From Olsenella uli (lineage in GTDB: Bacteria > Actinomycetota > Coriobacteriia > Coriobacteriales > Atopobiaceae): a stretch of DNA of 64,000 nucleotides. Position 1 is the stretch's first letter; each line of letters opens with the position of its first letter. Below the pieces are notes generated by a model. That model saw nothing but the letters and a program-made list of their open reading frames with translations, made no database searches and was not told where the DNA came from. The stretch spans positions 16,413 to 80,412 of the forward strand of contig NZ_JACJKN010000012.1 of assembly GCF_016900775.1 (NCBI RefSeq), read 5' to 3'. This document shows, piece by piece, positions 18,727-26,495 of the stretch. Both the position numbers and the translations under genes were made by a program.

Positions 18727-20346
18727 ATGTCGCACCCTAACCCCACAACGACGCCGCTCATCACCCGTCGCTGCGCGCTCGCCGGCGCGGGCGCGCTCGC
18801 GCTTGGGCTCGCCGCGTGCTCGGATGACGGGGACGCCGCGGGCGAGGGGGCCCAGGAGCGGGTCTTCACCTGGGGCGTCAAGAACACCAAGGAGACGCTC
18901 GACATGCAGCACTCCACGCAGAACGGGACCATCCCGGGCGCAATCTGCGAGTGCCTCGTGTCCTTCTCGCAGGACGACGGCACCGTGTCCCCCGTCCTCC
19001 TCACCGGCCTTCCCGAGGCGAGCGAGGACGGCCTTGCCTACTCCTTCGAGCTCGCGGAGGGCATCACCTTCCACGACGGGTCCGCCCTCACCGCCGAGGA
19101 CGTGCGCTACACCTTCACGCGCATGTTCGTCCCCGAGCAGGCGTCGGTGTGCTCCGGCTACTACGTGATGATCGTCGGCGCCCAGGCCATGCTCGACGGG
19201 GCGGCCACCGAGCTCGAGGGCTTCACCGTGGAGGACGAGCGCCACTTCACCATCCGGCTCGAGTACCCCTACGCGCCCTTCGTGAGCGCGCTCACGCTCG
19301 CCTTCGCCCAGATCTTCCCCCACGAGGCCTGCGAGGCGGCGGGCGACGACTGGGGCATCGGCACGCTCGTGGGCACGGGCCCCTACCGGCTCGTCTCCAG
19401 CACCGAGACGGGCGTCTCGCTCGAGGCCTTCCCCGACTACCACGGCGGGGCGCCGGCGCTCGACCGGCTCGAAATCGTCTACATCGACGACAACAACACC
19501 AAGATGCTCAACTACAAGGCCGGCGACGTCGACGCCTGCGAGCTCGACGCGACCCTGCTCTCCCAGTACCAGAACGACGCCGAGGTGGCCGACCAGATCG
19601 TGTCCTACGAGCCCATGGGCACCTGCTTCGTGAACATCAACCTCAGCATGCCGGAGTTCTCCGACCCGCGCGTGCGCGAGGCGCTCTCGCTGGCCATCAA
19701 CCGCCAGGAGCTCGTGGACACCCTGCTCTCGGGCGCGGGAACGCCTGCGACGCAGTTCCTGAACCCGCGCGAGATCGGCTACGACGACACGCGCGAGGCC
19801 TACGCCTACGACCCCGAGCGCGCCCGCGAGCTGCTCGCCGAGGCCGGCGCCGAGAACCTCTCCTTCACCGCGATGACGCGCGCCTCCGAGCAGAACATCA
19901 TGGTGGCGCTCCAGGCCTACTGGGCCGAGGTCGGCGTGGACGTGAAGGTGGAGACGCTCGACAACGGCGTCTGGACCGACACGCGCGCCCAGGGCGGCAT
20001 GCCAGCGACCATCGTCACCTGGCTCACCACCGTGCCGCTCGAGGGCGCCGTGCACCTCTCCTCGTGGTTCAAGACCGAGAACGCCGCCAAGCGGAGCTCC
20101 TTCTACGCCAACCCCGAGTTCGACGCCACCTGCGACGAGGCCCTCTCCGAGCTGGACGAGGGCGGGCGCGCCGAGCTCGCCCAGCAGGCCGACCGCATCC
20201 TCACGCAGCAGGACTGGGGCACGATCCCACTCTACTACCCCAAGCGCCAGATCGTCTGCCGGCCGTGGGTGTCCGGCATCGAGTTCCAGAACGCCATCAT
20301 CGTGCTGAACGACGTCTCGGTGGACCTGGAGCAGAAGAGCGCGTAG
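18727..20346 (+). CDS. ABC transporter solute-binding lipoprotein, family 5 (peptide/nickel type)
   Basis: 539 aa from ATG 18727, with TTGGAGG upstream. The N-terminus has Arg residues, a hydrophobic stretch and the lipobox LGLAACS, so the mature protein is a lipoprotein anchored at Cys. The body has the OppA/DppA pattern: VFTWGVKNTKETLDMQHS, LAEGITFHDGSALTAEDVRYTF, and VREALSLAINRQELV. No permease or ATPase genes of an Opp system are adjacent, so it either works with permeases elsewhere or acts as an orphan receptor. Its partner across the divergent promoter region is the M14 peptidase. A bidirectional terminator follows. Confidence 0.88.
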   Translation: MSHPNPTTTPLITRRCALAGAGALALGLAACSDDGDAAGEGAQERVFTWGVKNTKETLDMQHSTQNGTIPGAICECLVSFSQDDGTVSPVLLTGLPEASEDGLAYSFELAEGITFHDGSALTAEDVRYTFTRMFVPEQASVCSGYYVMIVGAQAMLDGAATELEGFTVEDERHFTIRLEYPYAPFVSALTLAFAQIFPHEACEAAGDDWGIGTLVGTGPYRLVSSTETGVSLEAFPDYHGGAPALDRLEIVYIDDNNTKMLNYKAGDVDACELDATLLSQYQNDAEVADQIVSYEPMGTCFVNINLSMPEFSDPRVREALSLAINRQELVDTLLSGAGTPATQFLNPREIGYDDTREAYAYDPERARELLAEAGAENLSFTAMTRASEQNIMVALQAYWAEVGVDVKVETLDNGVWTDTRAQGGMPATIVTWLTTVPLEGAVHLSSWFKTENAAKRSSFYANPEFDATCDEALSELDEGGRAELAQQADRILTQQDWGTIPLYYPKRQIVCRPWVSGIEFQNAIIVLNDVSVDLEQKSA

Positions 20347-20421
20347 CGAGAAGGATGTAGCGAGAAGGACGGGCCGTCTGGACGAGCTGACGCCGGTCCG
20401 ACTGACACGTTTCGACCAGAT

Positions 20422-20441
20422 GAGGCCCCTTTCGGGGCCTC
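20422..20441. terminator. Bidirectional terminator between SBP and DJ-1 genes
   Basis: GAGGCCCC (20422-20429) pairs with GGGGCCTC (20434-20441) across TTTC, inside a weaker outer repeat (GACTGAC near 20400, TCACTC near 20458-20463). It lies between convergent genes and resembles the element at 17165-17228. Confidence 0.65.
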
Positions 20442-20502
20442 GTTCGTTCAGAAGCTATCACTCGCCCGGGGCGGCGGGCGGAGCGGGGCGCAGGCCGAGG
20501 GC

Positions 20503-21084
20503 CTAGCGCAAAACGACGCCCTCGCGGACGCGCTCCACCGCCTCGTCACCCAGGTAGTGGCGGACGATCTCGAGCGCGAAGAGCATCGCCGTGCCCGCCC
20601 CCTGGCTCGTGATGAGGTTGCCGTCCACGACCACCGGCTCGTCGGCGAGAAGGACGGCGCCGCGCTCGGCGAGCACGTGCTGGAAGCCGGGGTTGGAGGT
20701 GGCGCGGCGCCCCTCGAGCAGGCCGAGCTCAGCCAGGATCGACGGGGCGGCGCAGATGGCGGCGAGCGGCCGGCCCGCCGCGGCGCGGGCGGAGAGCTCG
20801 GCGCAGAGCGGCTCGCAGGCGCGCAGGTTGGGGGTCCCGGGGATACCTCCGGGCAGCACGAGCATGTCGTAGTCCGCGAACGAGAAGCCCTCGTCGAAGA
20901 GCGAGCGCTTGCAGACGATTCTGACCTCGTGCGAGGACGTCACCTCGCGATCGGGCGTGATCGCCACGGTGTCGCAGGGGACGCCCGCCCGGAAGAGCAG
21001 GTCAACGACCGTGAGGCCCTCGATCTCCTCGAGTCCGGGCGCCACGAACACGGCCACGCGCTTCTCGCTTGCCTGCTTGAACAT
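20503..21084 (-). CDS. DJ-1/PfpI family protein
   Basis: 193 aa of the DJ-1/ThiJ/YajL type. VFVAPGLEEIEG carries the conserved Glu, MLVLPGGIPGTPNL follows, and AAICAAPSIL holds the nucleophile-elbow Cys. GNLITSQGAGTAMLFALEIV matches the C-terminal DJ-1 signature. Members are glyoxalase/deglycase-like or chaperone-like stress proteins; the exact activity is not predictable. Start ATG 21084 has a GAGGAGG site. The gene is followed by the convergent terminator at 20422-20441 and preceded, 36 bp away, by the PTS IIA gene on the same strand. Confidence 0.87.
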   Translation of the reverse strand: MFKQASEKRVAVFVAPGLEEIEGLTVVDLLFRAGVPCDTVAITPDREVTSSHEVRIVCKRSLFDEGFSFADYDMLVLPGGIPGTPNLRACEPLCAELSARAAAGRPLAAICAAPSILAELGLLEGRRATSNPGFQHVLAERGAVLLADEPVVVDGNLITSQGAGTAMLFALEIVRHYLGDEAVERVREGVVLR

Positions 21085-21120
21085 GTTGCCTCCTCTGGGT
21101 TGCGCCGCGCCGCGGCGACG

Positions 21121-21579
21121 CTAGTCCTCCGAGATTCCCGCGTTGATGGCGTCAGCGATGGCCTGCGGGTCGTCGGTGCCGCGGATGACGGTCTTGAAGT
21201 CGTCCTTCATGAGCAGGACGGCGGTCTTGGACAGGAGCTTGATGTGCACGGTCCCCGCCTCGCCCTCCGGGACGAGCAGGGAGATTGCGACGTCGATGGG
21301 CTTGTCGTCGAAGCTCGGCCAGGCGATGGGGTGGTCGTTCTTCACCACGATGACCGAGGCCTCGAGAATGGCGGGCGACTTTGCGTGCGGGACGGCGAAG
21401 CCGTCGGTCATGCCCGTCTCCCCCATCGCCTCGCGGGCAAGGAAGGCGTCGCAAACCACGTCGGCGTCGCTCGCAACGCCGAGCTCGGCAGCACGCTCCG
21501 AGATGAAGCGCAGCATGTCCTCGCGCGTGTCGATGCTCTGGCCGACAAAGACGTTTTCTGCCCTGACGAAGTCGCTCAC
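21121..21579 (-). CDS. PTS EIIA component, fructose/nitrogen type
   Basis: 152 aa from GTG 21579, chosen because AGGAGG lies 6 bp upstream and no ATG is near. The protein has the PTS_EIIA type-2 fold with the phosphorylated His in GFAVPHAKS and the flanking ISLLVPEGEAGTVHIKLLSKTAVLL. No IIB or IIC gene is beside it, so it may serve a transporter elsewhere or act as a regulatory PtsN-like phosphoprotein. It is separated by 90 bp from ruvB on the same strand. Confidence 0.85.
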   Translation of the reverse strand: MSDFVRAENVFVGQSIDTREDMLRFISERAAELGVASDADVVCDAFLAREAMGETGMTDGFAVPHAKSPAILEASVIVVKNDHPIAWPSFDDKPIDVAISLLVPEGEAGTVHIKLLSKTAVLLMKDDFKTVIRGTDDPQAIADAINAGISED

Positions 21580-21669
21580 GTGAGCCTCCTTTTTTCGCGT
21601 GCGGCGGGGTCCCGGCAGCCCCGGCCCACGCCCCATGATAGCGGTTACGCGGCGGGCACGCAGGACACG

Positions 21670-22728
21670 CTAGCGCGCCGGCGGCTCGATCCCCAGGTGG
21701 TCGAAGGCGGCGAGCGTGGCCTGGCGGCCCTGCGGCGTGCGCACGATGAGCCCGCGCTGCAGCAGGTACGGCTCGTAGACATCCTCGAGCGTGGAGGGGT
21801 CCTCGGAGACGGCGCTCGCCACCGTGGTGAGCCCCACCGGGCGGCCGCGGAAGGTGCTGCAGAGCGCGGTGAGGATGCGCACGTCCATGGTGTCGAGGCC
21901 CATGGCGTCTATCTCGAAGAACTCGAGCGCCTCGGCGGCCACCTCCCAGGTGATTGTGCCCTCGCGCTTGACCTGCGCGTAGTCGCGCACGCGCTTGAGC
22001 AGGCGGTTGGCAAGGCGCGGCGTGCCGCGCGAGCGCGAGGCGATCTCGGCCGCGCCCTGCTCGTCTATCTCCACGCCGAGGATGTGCGCCGAGCGGCTCA
22101 CGATGACGCCGAGCTCCGCAGGCGTGTAGTAGTCGAGGCGGTACGAGATGCCAAAGCGGTCGCGCAGGGGCCCCGTGAGCAGGCCGGTGCGCGTGGTGGC
22201 GCCCACGAGCGTGAAGTGCGGCACGTCGATCCTGATGGAGCGCGCGGCCGGCCCCTTGCCGATGACGATGTCCAGGAAGAAGTCCTCCATCGCGGGGTAG
22301 AGGATCTCCTCGATCTGGTGGTTGAGACGGTGTATCTCGTCCACGAAGAGGACGTCTCCCGCCTCGAGGTTGGTGAGAATGGCGGCGAGGTCCCCGGCGC
22401 GCTCGATGGCGGGTCCGGAGGTGGTGTGCATCTTGGCGCCCATCTCGTTGGCGACGATGCCCGCGAGCGTGGTCTTGCCGAGGCCCGGCGGGCCCGAGAA
22501 GATCACGTGGTCGAGCGCCTCGCCGCGGTCGCGCGCGGCCTGGATGAGCACGCGCAGGTTCTCCCGCACGCGCTCCTGGCCGATGTACTCGTCGAGCGTG
22601 CGCGGCCTGAGGGTGCGGTCCTGGTCGAGGTCGTCCGCGGTGAGCTCGCCCGTGACGTCGCGCGGGCCCGCGGGGCGCGGCGCCGCGGCGCCGGCGAAGA
22701 GGTCCTTCTCGCTCGCCTCCCACATCAT
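21670..22728 (-). CDS. ruvB: Holliday junction DNA helicase RuvB
   Basis: 352 aa, complete. Walker A is GPPGLGKTT, Walker B is [11 protein letters not shown], sensor 1 is LVGATTRTG, the arginine finger region is GPLRDRFGI, and the C-terminal winged helix ends with [17 protein letters not shown]. It powers branch migration with RuvA. The start ATG 22728 overlaps the RuvA stop (ATGA). A 10-mer GTCCTTCTCG (22702-22711) covers codons 6-9. It is the third gene of a tightly packed ruvCAB operon. Confidence 0.97.
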   Translation of the reverse strand: MMWEASEKDLFAGAAAPRPAGPRDVTGELTADDLDQDRTLRPRTLDEYIGQERVRENLRVLIQAARDRGEALDHVIFSGPPGLGKTTLAGIVANEMGAKMHTTSGPAIERAGDLAAILTNLEAGDVLFVDEIHRLNHQIEEILYPAMEDFFLDIVIGKGPAARSIRIDVPHFTLVGATTRTGLLTGPLRDRFGISYRLDYYTPAELGVIVSRSAHILGVEIDEQGAAEIASRSRGTPRLANRLLKRVRDYAQVKREGTITWEVAAEALEFFEIDAMGLDTMDVRILTALCSTFRGRPVGLTTVASAVSEDPSTLEDVYEPYLLQRGLIVRTPQGRQATLAAFDHLGIEPPAR

Positions 22729-23357
22729 CGGCCACTCCCCAGGCGCCGCAGGGCGTAGGCGAGGACCTGCTCGATGGTCACGGCCCCGGCCTCCTCGTGG
22801 CCCTCGAGGGCGAGCTCGGCCTCCTGGGAGGTGAAGCCCATGGAGAGCAGGGCCTCGGTCGCCTCGGCGGCAACGCCCGCGCCCGCGGTGGCCACGCTCA
22901 GCGGCGCGACGTCGGGCTCGGAAAGCCCCACGAGGCCCCGCAGCTCGGCGCTCTTGGAGAAGACGTCGGAGAGCTCCACGATGAGGCGGCTCGCCTTCTT
23001 GCGGCCCACGCCCGGGACCTGCGCCATCCGCGCCGCGTCCTGCGTGGTCACGATCTGCGCGAGCACGGAGGGCGAGAAGGTCGAGAGCACCGAGAGCGCG
23101 AGCTTGGAGCCCACGCCCGAGATGGCGCGGAGCTGGTCGAAGAGGGCGCGCTCCTCGCGGGTGGCGAAGCCGTAGAGCTCCATCGAGCCGTCGCGCACCA
23201 CCATGCGCGCGAGCAGCGTCACGCCCGCCTCGCCCACGTGGGGCAGCGACGCGGCGGTGGTCGACGAGACGCCGAGCTCGAAGCCCACGCCCCCCACGTC
23301 GAGCACGACGTGGGTGGGCAGCGCCTCGATCAGCGTGCCGGTGAGCTGGACTATCAC
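22725..23357 (-). CDS. ruvA: Holliday junction branch migration protein RuvA
   Basis: 210 aa. Residues 1-65 form the OB-fold domain ([20 protein letters not shown]). The tandem helix-hairpin-helix motifs are [13 protein letters not shown] and [16 protein letters not shown], and the C-terminal UBA-like RuvB-binding domain is [16 protein letters not shown]. The start is a GTG at 23357 that overlaps the ruvC stop as GTGA. It binds the four-way junction and recruits RuvB. Confidence 0.96.
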   Translation of the reverse strand: MIVQLTGTLIEALPTHVVLDVGGVGFELGVSSTTAASLPHVGEAGVTLLARMVVRDGSMELYGFATREERALFDQLRAISGVGSKLALSVLSTFSPSVLAQIVTTQDAARMAQVPGVGRKKASRLIVELSDVFSKSAELRGLVGLSEPDVAPLSVATAGAGVAAEATEALLSMGFTSQEAELALEGHEEAGAVTIEQVLAYALRRLGSGR

Positions 23358-23860
23358 GTGAGGGCCCTCCTTGCCTCCCCGAGGCTCTTCGTTCTGACGA
23401 CGTTCGCGTGGCACACGGCGGCAGCGAGCGCGTCGGCCGCGTGGTCGGGGCGCGGGTCGTGGTCGAGCGCCAGGATGTTTCTCACCATGTAGATCACCTG
23501 GTACTTGTCGGCCGCGCCGGTGCCCACGACGGCCTGCTTAATCTGCATGGGAGTGTACTCCCCCACGGCAAGCCCCGCCGTCGAGCACGCCACGATGGCG
23601 GCGCCGCGGGCCTGCGCGGTGGCGATGGCCGACTTGGTGTTCTCCCCGAAGTAGATGCTCTCGATGGAGAGCTCGGTGGGGCCGTAGCGGTCGATGACGC
23701 CCCTGAGCTCCGCGTAGATCCTGCCCAGCCGCATGTCGATCGGCTCGGAGGCATGCGTGGTCACACAGCCGTAGGCCCGCGCGCGGCACGTGGAGCCCCT
23801 CGTCTCAACGACGCCCCAGCCCGTGTGCGCGAGCCCCGGGTCGATGCCGAGTACGACCAT
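23354..23860 (-). CDS. ruvC: Crossover junction endodeoxyribonuclease RuvC
   Basis: 168 aa. The acidic catalytic residues are in place: Asp in [14 protein letters not shown], Glu in [11 protein letters not shown], and the C-terminal pair in [15 protein letters not shown]. It resolves Holliday junctions by symmetric nicking. It is the first gene of the ruvCAB operon, and the promoter just upstream overlaps an SOS-box-like site, so DNA-damage induction is likely. Confidence 0.97.
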   Translation of the reverse strand: MVVLGIDPGLAHTGWGVVETRGSTCRARAYGCVTTHASEPIDMRLGRIYAELRGVIDRYGPTELSIESIYFGENTKSAIATAQARGAAIVACSTAGLAVGEYTPMQIKQAVVGTGAADKYQVIYMVRNILALDHDPRPDHAADALAAAVCHANVVRTKSLGEARRALT

Positions 23861-23887
23861 CTGCCTCTCTCCCGTCGTTCCATGATT

Positions 23888-23901
23888 CGAACGTTCGTTC
23901 T
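23888..23901. promoter_or_regulatory. LexA (SOS) box candidate for ruvCAB
   Basis: CGAAC-GTTC-GTTCT (23888-23901) matches the Gram-positive/actinobacterial LexA pattern CGAAC-N4-GTTC. It begins at the base beside the -10 hexamer of the ruvC promoter, a position where a repressor would block initiation. ruv genes belong to the SOS regulon in many bacteria. Confidence 0.65.
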
Positions 23902-23929
23902 ATCATAGCACGGGGGTGGCGTCCCGCAA
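23902..23929 (-). promoter_or_regulatory. Promoter of ruvCAB
   Basis: On the minus strand, TTGCGG (23929-23924), a 16-bp spacer and TATGAT (23907-23902) form a near-consensus housekeeping promoter about 40 bp before the ruvC start. Confidence 0.6.
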
Positions 23930-23932
23930 GCC

Positions 23933-25753
23933 TCAGTTTTCCGAGAAGGGCCCCTCCCAGGGCAGCCGCGGGCCGGCGCCTGACGAGCCGTGCCGGCCGG
24001 GAGCCTCCCCCGAGGGCGTCCCAAAGGGAGAAAGGCCTCCCCCCTGCGAGAAGTCGCGCAGGTAGCCGAGAAGGTCGCGGACGTCGTGCTCGTGGTCCTC
24101 GCCCGCGGGCGATCCCGCACGCGCCGACGCACCGTCCGCCCCGCCCTCGCCCTCCGCCTCGCGGAGCATCTCGAGGGCCTCGGCCGCCCGGCTCGCCGCG
24201 CGCTCGTCCTCCGCGCGCACGCGGTCGCGCCACGCGAGGCCGCGCGGCGCGCGCGCCTCGGCGAGCGTCTTCGACGAGAGCTCGAGCACGAGCCCACGCG
24301 GCACCCTCGCGGAGTCCAGCCCGCGCAGGCGCCCCACGATGGCCATGACGACCTCCTCGTGGCCGCGCTCGGCCACGATGTCGGAGACCGGCAGCTCCCA
24401 CTCGACGTAGCTCGAGAGCACGAGGTCCACGAAGGAGAGGCGCGCCTCGGGCGTGGGGTGCGAGCGCTCGAGGGCCCCCAGGTCGAGCTCGGGCCCGGGG
24501 ATGCTCGCCTCGGCGGGAATCACGGGCGAGATGGTGTTGCGCAGGTGCGTGAGGGCCACGACGTCAGAGCGGTAGAGGTCGCCGAGCGGCTGGAGGCGCG
24601 CCGCGCTCGAGCGGGCGCTCCCGTCGAGCGCGAGGGCGGTCTTGTCGGCGCACCCGAGCGGCACCGCGCCCGTGCGCCGGGCGAGCTCGGCGAGGCGCGC
24701 CTGCGCGAGGTCGAGCGAGAGCTCCTCGTCCGCTCCGTCGACCGGCTCGAGCCGCCCGACGCGCTCCTCCGGGATGCGCAGCGCGCGCACGAGGGACTCC
24801 GCCACGGCGTCGCGCGCGGCGTCGCCCGTGCGCCGCAGGAGGGCGCGGACCCGCAGGGGGCCGAGCGCGTCGGTCGCGAGCGTGGCCACGAGCAGCGACC
24901 CTATGCGGTCGTCGACGAGCACGCACGCCCCCTCCTCGCCGGGGCACTCCTCGGCGAGGCCCGCCGTGAGCGCCCCCCAGGTCATGAGCGGGGCGTCGTA
25001 GACCTCGGGCGCGAGCGGCTCGGCGAGGGGGCCCTCCGCCGAGGGGTCCACGTCGCAGACCAGAAGCGCCTCCTCGAGGCTCGGCGCCTGGGCGGCGAGC
25101 TCCCCCCACGGCGCGAGCACGAAGCTCGAGCCGCAGAAGACCTGCCCGTCGTAGCAGCCCACGCCCCCGACGCCCACGACCCAGGCCCCCGTCGCCTCGG
25201 CGTCGGCGAGGTAGCGCCCCTCGAGCAGCGAGCTGCCGAGCGCGCTCGAGACGTCGTCGGCCGCAAAGCCATAGCCCGAGAGAAAGAGGATGACGTCGAC
25301 GTCGTACTCGAACTCGTCGTACTCGTCCAGGTCCTCGTAGGTGAAGGCGACGCCAATCCGCGCCCCGGCGAACTCGAGCTCGGGCAGGGCGTGGGCGTCC
25401 CCCTCCTCGGAGGCGGCGGCCTCCAGATACGACGTCAGGCGCACCGGGACGACGCCTCCCGAGGAGACGAGCATCGCCTCGGGCAGCACGACCCCGTCGA
25501 AGTCGGTGAGCACGGGGACGAGGCACGGGCAGGCGAGCTCGTCGACCAGGCCGAGCAGGCACTCCGCCAGGTCCAGGAGGAACCCCTCCCGGTCGACGTA
25601 GGGCACGGGCGAGGCGCCACAGAGCGCGGTCGCGGGAAAGACGAGCAGGTCCACGTTCTTCTCGGCCGCCGCGCGCGACTGCTCCGCCATGCGCCTCGAC
25701 GTCCCCTCGAAGTCGCCCGCGCGCGTGCGCATCTGCGCGATCGCAATCCTCAT
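23933..25753 (-). CDS. Degenerate glutamine-dependent NAD synthetase-like protein
   Basis: 606 aa from ATG 25753 (MRIAIAQMRTRAGDFEG); the open frame extends 24 codons further but without NadE similarity. The layout is that of NadE: nitrilase-type glutaminase domain (residues 1-235), then an NAD synthetase domain (about 255-530), then a low-complexity Gly/Ala/Glu tail. Key residues are missing. The glutaminase FPE-x-AL motif reads FPATALCG (A41 for the Glu), the C-E-D-L-W nucleophile motif reads YEDLD (Y139 for Cys), and the SGG-x-DS pyrophosphate loop reads DDRIGS (281-286). The later LQPLGDLYRSDV segment is kept. It is therefore probably not an active NadE; a regulatory or structural role is possible. 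A canonical nadE would be expected elsewhere in the genome. Confidence 0.8.
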   Translation of the reverse strand: MRIAIAQMRTRAGDFEGTSRRMAEQSRAAAEKNVDLLVFPATALCGASPVPYVDREGFLLDLAECLLGLVDELACPCLVPVLTDFDGVVLPEAMLVSSGGVVPVRLTSYLEAAASEEGDAHALPELEFAGARIGVAFTYEDLDEYDEFEYDVDVILFLSGYGFAADDVSSALGSSLLEGRYLADAEATGAWVVGVGGVGCYDGQVFCGSSFVLAPWGELAAQAPSLEEALLVCDVDPSAEGPLAEPLAPEVYDAPLMTWGALTAGLAEECPGEEGACVLVDDRIGSLLVATLATDALGPLRVRALLRRTGDAARDAVAESLVRALRIPEERVGRLEPVDGADEELSLDLAQARLAELARRTGAVPLGCADKTALALDGSARSSAARLQPLGDLYRSDVVALTHLRNTISPVIPAEASIPGPELDLGALERSHPTPEARLSFVDLVLSSYVEWELPVSDIVAERGHEEVVMAIVGRLRGLDSARVPRGLVLELSSKTLAEARAPRGLAWRDRVRAEDERAASRAAEALEMLREAEGEGGADGASARAGSPAGEDHEHDVRDLLGYLRDFSQGGGLSPFGTPSGEAPGRHGSSGAGPRLPWEGPFSEN

Positions 25754-25800
25754 GTCAGCCCCCGCTCCTCTCGCTCCCCGCCTGCATCCGATTGTGCCAC

Positions 25801-25838
25801 ACGCGGCGGGGCCCCGGTCTCCCAAGGCCCCGCCGCGT
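25801..25838 (-). terminator. Hairpin between dfx and nadE-like genes
   Basis: A perfect 13-bp inverted repeat (25801-25813 with 25826-25838, arm ACGCGGCGGGGCC) with a 12-nt loop. It lies 48 bp upstream of the nadE-like start and just downstream of the dfx stop. No T tract follows. Confidence 0.5.
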
Positions 25839-25845
25839 CAGATAT

Positions 25846-25874
25846 GCCTAAAAGGGGCCTGTCCCCTTTTAGGC
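25846..25874. repeat. GGGGACAGGCC REP-like palindrome, copy 1
   Basis: GCCTAAAAGGGG and CCCCTTTTAGGC flank a 5-nt loop CCTGT. The right arm contains the TAA stop codon of the superoxide reductase gene. Related copies lie at 43651-43732, 46688-46709, about 53081-53098 and 62544-62573. Confidence 0.8.
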
Positions 25875-26252
25875 AAGCTCGGCCTTCCAGAGGCCGTGGA
25901 GGTTGCAGTAGGCGTAGACGGCGCCGCCCTCGGAGCAGCAGGCGCCGAACTTCGTCGTGGGCTCGTCGCCCGGCCTCAGGTGCTTGAGGCAGAGCTTGCC
26001 GTCGGTGGCCAGCGCGATCCACTCGATGTAGTGCTCCTCGACCATGGGGTGGGCGACCTCGCCGACGGTCACGACGATGTGGTTGCCGTCCTTGGCGGCC
26101 ACGGGGACGTGCTTCTCGGTGGCGGCGTCGGTGGAGCCGGCCTGGAGCAGCTCCATGGGCTCGCCGCAGCAGCTCGGCGTGACGCCGCCGTCCTTGACGA
26201 CGGCAACGATGTTGCCGCAGTGGTTGCAGCGATAGAACTTGACCTCGGCCAT
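25869..26252 (-). CDS. dfx: Desulfoferrodoxin (superoxide reductase)
   Basis: 127 aa from ATG 26252, with a GAGAGAGGA site upstream. Residues 1-36 form the desulforedoxin-type Fe(Cys)4 domain (YRCNHCGN, then PSCCGEPM). The C-terminal superoxide reductase centre has His ligands in EKHVPV, VAHPMVEEHYIEW and the Cys-x2-His of YCNLHGLW. It reduces superoxide to peroxide without making oxygen, as expected in an anaerobe or microaerophile. Its stop codon lies within a REP-like palindrome. Array 2 lies between it and the dnaE 3' end. Confidence 0.93.
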   Translation of the reverse strand: MAEVKFYRCNHCGNIVAVVKDGGVTPSCCGEPMELLQAGSTDAATEKHVPVAAKDGNHIVVTVGEVAHPMVEEHYIEWIALATDGKLCLKHLRPGDEPTTKFGACCSEGGAVYAYCNLHGLWKAELA

Positions 26253-26365
26253 GATGGGTCCTCTCTCTGGGTTGGGACGGCGCCCGCTGCGTCGCCCTTC
26301 CTCTATTGATACCCATCCGGACGCAATTCTAGCCACGGCGCGGGGCGCCCGGTCGGCGGACGGGC

Positions 26366-26469
26366 GTCGCGAATCCCCCGCAGGGCCGCCGCGCGGGGGC
26401 AAGGCGACGCTCTTCTCGCCCGAGGCGTCGCGAACCGCCCGCACGCCGGCCCCGCGGGGCCGAGGCGAC
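26366..26469. repeat. Palindromic array 2: two units, 61 bp period
   Basis: Units 26366-26408 and 26427-26469, each 43 bp, open GTCGCGAA and close AGGCGAC. The single 18-bp spacer contains GCTCTTCTCG. The last unit ends 26 bp from the dnaE stop codon. Geometry and ends match arrays 1, 3 and 4. Confidence 0.88.
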
Positions 26470-26495
26470 ATTCCGCCCGGCGCCGCCCGGCGCCC

